From the NCBI GenBank assembly GCA_007050995.1, contig VJOU01000022.1, positions 1-45,651 on the forward strand: a stretch of DNA of 45,651 nt, written 5' to 3'. The stretch comes from Glycocaulis profundi. Lineage in GTDB: Bacteria; Pseudomonadota; Alphaproteobacteria; Caulobacterales; Maricaulaceae. The notes below the pieces were generated by a model. It made no database searches and had not been told where the DNA came from. It saw only the letters and a list, made by a program, of their open reading frames with translations. Shown here in pieces: positions 41,794-45,651 of this stretch; position 1 is the first letter of the stretch; every line of letters starts with the position of its first letter. The position numbers and the translations under genes were made by a program.

Positions 41794-42142
41794 GTCGAGC
41801 ACGACGGTCGCGGCCGCTTGACCGCCTATGTTTGTCTCGAGGGCAACGAGGAGCGGCTCGCCTATGACAACCGCGACAACCCTGTCCAGCTGACCCGCAT
41901 TCCCAAGCCCGGATCGGGGCTGGACGACATCGTTGTGAGCGCGTTGTGGCGCAGGCACTGGAACAAGCCCGACTGGATGGAGGGCAGGCGGGGCGCACAC
42001 ACCGATTTCATCTATGTTGCGAGCGGCCTGGGTGCGGGGATGATCGCGAGCCACCATCACCCACGATGCACACGCGGCAATCTGACCTCGGACGGGACGC
42101 GCACGTTCGTCTGCGGCGCGGAGAACCGTCTGGTGTCGTGTC
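41794..42142 (+). pseudogene. second RHS/YD-repeat fragment, internally deleted
   Basis: From 41794, immediately after a stop codon, the frame reads VEHDGRGRLTAYVCLEGNEE, RLAYDNRDNPVQLTRIPKPG and GSGLDDIV, a typical RHS repeat unit (DGRGRLT, EGNxxxxxYDxRxNPVxxxR). It then jumps, after HTDFIYVASGLG, to GNLTSDGTRTFV and AENRLVS, a unit that normally lies far downstream in RHS proteins. Two distant parts are thus fused by a deletion. Key Tyr-Asp positions are replaced (FVCGAENRL for FxYDAENRL). There is no start codon and no stop before the amidohydrolase. The DNA is GC-rich again. Confidence 0.8.
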
Positions 42143-42180
42143 GGGATCGGCGCCGAGGAGCCGGGCTAACGCCCGATGCC

Positions 42181-43521
42181 TCACTCCTCCTGCGCCGCGA
42201 TTTCGCTGGAGACGGCTTCGCCTCGCTGCCAGACCTCGACTATCGTCCGGGTGTTGGCGATGTCGTCGAGCGGGTTGCCGGACAGGATGACGAGGTCGGC
42301 GCGTCTGCCCGGTTCCAGCGTGCCGCGGTCGTCCAGGTCCAGCAGGCGGGCGGAGTCCGCCGTGGCGATGACCAGCGCGTCCATGGGGCTCAGGCCCGCC
42401 TCGACCATCAGCTCCAGCTCGCGGTGCTCGGCCACCCCGATCACGCGCAGGGGCGTGGCGCCGCTGTCGGTGCCGAACCCGATGGGCACGCCCGCCTGAT
42501 GCAGGATGGCGAGATTGCGCTGGTTCATGGCCAGCGCCTGCCGAGCGCGGTCCGTGCCGTCTTCGCCCAGCGTGGCCTCGCGCCAGTCCGCCTGCTCGAC
42601 GGTGGCGATCAGGTCGGGGTGCATCCCGGCGCGCACGAAGGGTTCTTCGGTCCAGTCCGGCGCATCGGCCCAGACGAAGGTCGCCTCGTCGAGCTGCAGG
42701 GTGGGGATGTACCACGTGCCGCGCTCGGCCAGCTCCGCGGCGAAGCTGGCGGAGACTTCGGCGTCGCGGATGCCGTGGGCGAGGATGTCCGCGCCCGCCG
42801 CGATCATGGCCTCGGCTTCCTCGAGATCATGGACGTGGGCGGCGACCCTGAGGCCGTGGCCGTGGGCGGTCTCGATCACGGCGGTGTAGACCTCCGGGGT
42901 CAGGCGCTCGGCGTCGCCGTGCAGGTCGTCCATCCAGATCTTCACCAGATCGCCGCCCGCCTCGGCCATGCCGTCCACCGCGGCGCGGGCTTCGTCGGCG
43001 GTGCGAGGGCGGTGGATCTGATCGTCGGTGACGTCGATGGGCGGGGCGCCGTCGGGCGCGCCGATGCCCTGATATGTGCCGTACAGGTCCGCGCCGTCGA
43101 GGCGGCCCGCCTGCGCGTCTTCTCGGATTTCAAGAAACAGCGTCGGATTGTTGCCCAGCGAGGTCGTGGTGGTCACGCCGTAGCGGCGATACTGGGCCAG
43201 CTCGCCCTCGATGATCTCGCGGGTGTAGTTGTGGCCGCCCGCGTCCATGCCGTCGACCATGCCGACATGGTTGTGCGCGGAGATCAGGCCGGGGATGACG
43301 GTCGCGCCGTCATGGTCGCGGATGTCCGCGCCCTCCGGCACGTCCACGTCCGCGCCCGCCGCCGTGATGACGCCGTCCTCGATCACGATGACGGCGTTCT
43401 CCACCGGATCCGCGCCGGTGCCGTCGATCAGGCGGACGCCGGTGATCGCGACCGGATCGGCCAAGGCGGTGGAGGCGAGCAGGGCGGCGGCGAGCCCGCC
43501 GAGGGCGGTCTGTCTGAACAT
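42181..43521 (-). CDS. exported amidohydrolase family protein
   Basis: A 446-residue metal-dependent hydrolase with a signal peptide (about 1-21, ending STALA-DP). The amidohydrolase TIM barrel carries HNH in LISAHNHVGMVDG (His83, His85), the metal-bridging Lys194 (DLVKIWMDD), His229 (RVAAHVHDLEEA), His249 (ILAHGI) and Asp352 (IGFGTDSGA). The strand-rich flanks and the C-terminal GRRADLVILSGNPLDDIANT are typical of imidazolonepropionase/prolidase-like periplasmic members. The substrate is not known; peptides with proline or cyclic amides are frequent. It stands alone, transcribed toward the RHS remnant. Confidence 0.9.
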   Translation of the reverse strand: MFRQTALGGLAAALLASTALADPVAITGVRLIDGTGADPVENAVIVIEDGVITAAGADVDVPEGADIRDHDGATVIPGLISAHNHVGMVDGMDAGGHNYTREIIEGELAQYRRYGVTTTTSLGNNPTLFLEIREDAQAGRLDGADLYGTYQGIGAPDGAPPIDVTDDQIHRPRTADEARAAVDGMAEAGGDLVKIWMDDLHGDAERLTPEVYTAVIETAHGHGLRVAAHVHDLEEAEAMIAAGADILAHGIRDAEVSASFAAELAERGTWYIPTLQLDEATFVWADAPDWTEEPFVRAGMHPDLIATVEQADWREATLGEDGTDRARQALAMNQRNLAILHQAGVPIGFGTDSGATPLRVIGVAEHRELELMVEAGLSPMDALVIATADSARLLDLDDRGTLEPGRRADLVILSGNPLDDIANTRTIVEVWQRGEAVSSEIAAQEE

Positions 43522-43586
43522 CGGGCGATCCTTCGCGTGGCAGGGGTGTCGTGAATCGAACGTCCCCGCGGCGCGAAGGGTTCAGA

Positions 43587-44093
43587 TCAGGCCGCCTGAC
43601 GGCCTCCGGGCAGGCCGGGATGGTCCGGCGCTCCGTCGTCCATCACCGACAGGCCGTGCTCGCGGAAGGCGCGGGCGGCGGTTTCGAGCTGGAACAGGGC
43701 GGGGGAGGAGGGGCGGCCGTCGAAGGCTTCGGCCATGGCCACGCCGCTGCCGCGCTCATCCCCGTACTCGGCGGCGCGAAGGGCGCGGATCATCGCGGCC
43801 TCGTCGGTGGTGGTCCACAGCGCGCCGGGCTCGGCCAGCCGGGCGGCGTCGCGCGCGGCCAGCGACCGGCCCAGAGAGCGCAGAGCGTCCAGCGCGGGCG
43901 CCGCGTCCCTGCCCAGCATGGTGTCGAAAGCCCGGTTCAGGGCCCGGTCCGCGTCCGGCCCGCGCCGGGCGCTGCGCAGGGCCCATACGGCCAGTCCGCC
44001 CGCCAGACCCAGATCGGGCAGGAAGAGGCGGCGGTCCGCGCCCCGGGCGGGGCGGGAGCGGTGATCGGAGGAATCGAGCATGGCGGCAGGCAT
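43587..44093 (-). CDS. unrecognised 168-residue protein under an operator-bearing promoter
   Basis: I do not recognise the family with confidence. The protein has an apolar segment DLGLAGGLAVWALR near the N-terminus (not a clear membrane helix), then a helical region with LGRSLAARDAARLAEPGA, TTTDEAAMIRALRAAEYGDE and a C-terminus ending GGRQAA. Weakly, its layout recalls small helical proteins found beside iron-related TonB receptors in relatives. The ATG at 44093 is chosen because AAGGAAAGG lies eight bases upstream. A TTG start at 44156 would fall inside the promoter. The promoter and dyad at 44143-44170 suggest tight regulation. Confidence 0.65.
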   Translation of the reverse strand: MPAAMLDSSDHRSRPARGADRRLFLPDLGLAGGLAVWALRSARRGPDADRALNRAFDTMLGRDAAPALDALRSLGRSLAARDAARLAEPGALWTTTDEAAMIRALRAAEYGDERGSGVAMAEAFDGRPSSPALFQLETAARAFREHGLSVMDDGAPDHPGLPGGRQAA

Positions 44094-44142
44094 GTGCAGA
44101 GCCTTTCCTTGTGCGAGGCGCGCCCCGGCAGCCTGCCGGGAC

Positions 44143-44170
44143 ATATATGCGACCAAGTCGCAATTGCAAC
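44143..44170 (-). promoter_or_regulatory. promoter with a TGCGAC-N3-GTCGCA operator
   Basis: On the minus strand, TTGCAA (complement of 44165-44170) and TATATG (complement of 44143-44148) are 16 bases apart. The spacer is almost filled by a perfect inverted repeat TGCGAC-CAA-GTCGCA (44149-44163). A regulator bound there would block or alter polymerase. The ~20-base shape resembles Fur-type boxes of alphaproteobacteria, but that naming is inference. Confidence 0.5.
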
Positions 44171-44325
44171 AAGAAGCGTTCGTGTCTGACGGGGAAGCGC
44201 ATAGCAGCGCTCTGTTTCAGAAAGAAAATACCCCTGTGTCGGTTCCGCGAAGATTGCATTCTTCCCTTTTCACGCGCAGCGCTCCGCCGCTCGCCCCATG
44301 GACCGCATCGGTCTAGAAGGGGGCG

Positions 44326-45528
44326 ATGTCGCCCGCGCCCGCATCCCCCGCCGCCCTGATCGTCCGCGGCACGCCGGAATACCGGCGGGCCTCGCTGGCC
44401 CTGTTCCTGGGCGGGTTCGCGACCTTCTCGTTGCTCTATTGCGTGCAGCCGCTTCTGCCTGAATTCGCGGGCGCGTTCGGCGTCAGCGCGGCGCAGAGCT
44501 CGCTGGCCTTGTCATTGTCCACCGGACTGCTGGCCTTCGCGATTCTGGGCGCGGCGATGCTGGCGGAGGGGCGGGGGCGGCGCAGGCTGATGGCGGCGTC
44601 CATCGCGGCGGCCGCGGTGTTCAACATCCTCGCCGCCCTCGCGCCGGGCTGGGGCGCTCTGCTGGCCCTGCGGGCTCTGGAGGGCGTGGCGCTGGGCGGC
44701 GTGCCCGCGGTGGCGATGGCCTATCTGGCCGAGGAATTCGATCCGAAAGGGCTGGGCCGGGCGATGGGGCTCTACATCGCGGGCACGGCCTTCGGAGGCA
44801 TGGCCGGGCGGGTGGCGACGGGGTTTCTCGCCGACGCGCTGGGCTGGCGAGGCGCGCTCGTCATCGTGGGACTGACGGGGCTGGCCAGCGCGGCGGCCTT
44901 CCTCGCCCTGCTGCCGCCCTCGCGCAATTTCGCGGTCCGGCGGGGGCTCAGGCTCGCCGATCATCTGCGCGCCTGGGGCGGGCATCTGAAGACGCCCGCC
45001 CTTCCGCTGCTGTTCGCCATCGGGTTTCTGGCGATGGGCGCGTTCGTGGCGCTCTACAACTACGCGGGCTTCCGCCTGACCGCGCCGCCCTACGGGCTCA
45101 GCCAGTCCGCGCTGGGCCTGATCTTCACCGCCTATCTGCTAGGGATGGCCGGATCGGCGGCGGCGGGCGCGATGGCCGATCGCTGGGGGCTGTCTCTGGT
45201 CCTGCCCGGCGCGCTGCTGGTGGCGATGGCGGGGGTGGCGGTCACGCTGGCGGACGGACTGGCGCCGGTGATCGCGGGCATCGCGATCCTGACTTTCGGC
45301 TTCTTCGCCGCCCACTCGGCGGCCTCGGGCTGGGTGGGCCGCGCGGCGAAGGGCGCCAAGGGCCATGCTAGCGCGCTCTACCTGCTCGCTTACTATCTGG
45401 GCTCGTCGCTGGCGGGCTCGGCGGGCGGGTGGTTCTGGGACGGGCTGGGCTGGGCCGGCGTGGCGGGCTTCACCCTGGCTCTGTTCGGAATGGCGGTTGT
45501 CGCCGCGCTGGCGCTGCGGCGGAGCTAG
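44326..45528 (+). CDS. MFS transporter
   Basis: A 400-residue twelve-helix major facilitator, closest in style to the YnfM/arabinose-efflux-like drug exporters. Segments such as FLGGFATFSLLYCVQPLLPEFAGAFGVSAAQSSLALSLSTG at the N-terminus, RALEGVALGGVPAVAMAYLAEEF and GRAMGLYIAGTAFGGMAGRV (motif C-like region) support this. The cytoplasmic loop ERGRRRLM-like sequence after helix 2 is AEGRGRRRLM, the MFS motif A. The ligand is unknown. Its stop overlaps the convergent, probable LysR gene by four bases (CTAG at 45525-45528). Confidence 0.9.
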   Translation: MSPAPASPAALIVRGTPEYRRASLALFLGGFATFSLLYCVQPLLPEFAGAFGVSAAQSSLALSLSTGLLAFAILGAAMLAEGRGRRRLMAASIAAAAVFNILAALAPGWGALLALRALEGVALGGVPAVAMAYLAEEFDPKGLGRAMGLYIAGTAFGGMAGRVATGFLADALGWRGALVIVGLTGLASAAAFLALLPPSRNFAVRRGLRLADHLRAWGGHLKTPALPLLFAIGFLAMGAFVALYNYAGFRLTAPPYGLSQSALGLIFTAYLLGMAGSAAAGAMADRWGLSLVLPGALLVAMAGVAVTLADGLAPVIAGIAILTFGFFAAHSAASGWVGRAAKGAKGHASALYLLAYYLGSSLAGSAGGWFWDGLGWAGVAGFTLALFGMAVVAALALRRS

Positions 45529-45651
45529 AGCTCGTCGGCGGCGTCGGCCTGGCGGGCGGCCTCGCCCTGCAGCCAGCGGGCCAGATCGCGCGCGGCGCTT
45601 GAGCGGGGGCGGCCGGTCGGGCCCGTCAGCCACCAGGCCGCCGCCGAGGCC
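45525..45651 (-). CDS. 3' end of a probable LysR family regulator (partial)
   Basis: Only the last 41 codons are in the window, read on the minus strand as ASAAAWWLTGPTGRPRSSAA, then RDLARWLQGEAARQ and the stop. The pattern (a Trp/Tyr-rich strand, then TGRPRSSAARDLARWL) is the typical final strand and helix of a LysR substrate-binding domain. No DNA-binding domain can be seen here, so the call is moderate. It converges with the MFS gene and need not regulate it. Confidence 0.6.
   Translation of the reverse strand, partial: ASAAAWWLTGPTGRPRSSAARDLARWLQGEAARQADAADEL

Overview
The window is a dense, GC-rich chromosomal stretch of an alphaproteobacterium. Gene content and order point to the Caulobacterales/Maricaulales side, such as a Hyphomonadaceae- or Maricaulis-like marine bacterium; this is inference from synteny and protein style, not from a search. 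Nearly all of it is core housekeeping DNA in short, translationally coupled operons (ATGA or TGATG overlaps). I saw no rRNA, tRNA, CRISPR array or intact insertion sequence.

Layout. 1-2.3 kb: the 3' end of a probable secreted serine peptidase, then a methyl-accepting chemotaxis protein on the minus strand. 2.3-3.6 kb (-): rpsF-rpsR-rplI, ending in a clear intrinsic terminator. 3.9-9.9 kb (+): fatty-acid synthesis and envelope block fabD-fabG-acpP-fabF-mltG-yicC-gmk. 10-13.2 kb (+): an exported S9 peptidase and a DUF2254 membrane protein. 13.2-18.6 kb (-): lptF-lptG-surA-pdxA-rsmA, an outer-membrane biogenesis operon without the lptD that often sits between lptG and surA. 18.7-21.5 kb (+): pepA-holC followed by two tandem I78-type inhibitor lipoproteins. 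21.5-24.5 kb: an ABC-F ATPase (-), ndk (+) and a DHFR-fold reductase (-). 24.7-27.8 kb: an ABC exporter (-), an MBL-fold protein (-) and a divergent soxR (+) with a SoxR-box-like operator between them. 27.9-34.7 kb: erpA (-), then dgt, a SPOR protein, nagZ-scpA-scpB and tatA-tatB-tatC (+). 34.7-37.5 kb: divergent purD/xseA. 37.6-40.7 kb: a TetR regulator, a serine hydrolase and a GntP-type permease.

40.7-42.2 kb is the accessory spot: two decayed fragments of an RHS/YD-repeat gene enclose a ~0.7 kb AT-rich segment with an unrecognised small gene, unlike anything else in the window in base composition. It looks like the ruin of a polymorphic-toxin locus and is the best candidate for unusual biology. 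42.2-45.65 kb: an exported amidohydrolase (-), an unrecognised 168-residue protein (-) under a promoter with a palindromic operator, an MFS transporter (+) and the 3' end of a probable LysR regulator (-).

Together the genes cover membrane lipid and LPS assembly, peptidoglycan trimming and recycling (mltG, SPOR, nagZ), chromosome condensation (scpAB), protein export (tatABC, surA) and nucleotide metabolism (gmk, ndk, dgt, purD).
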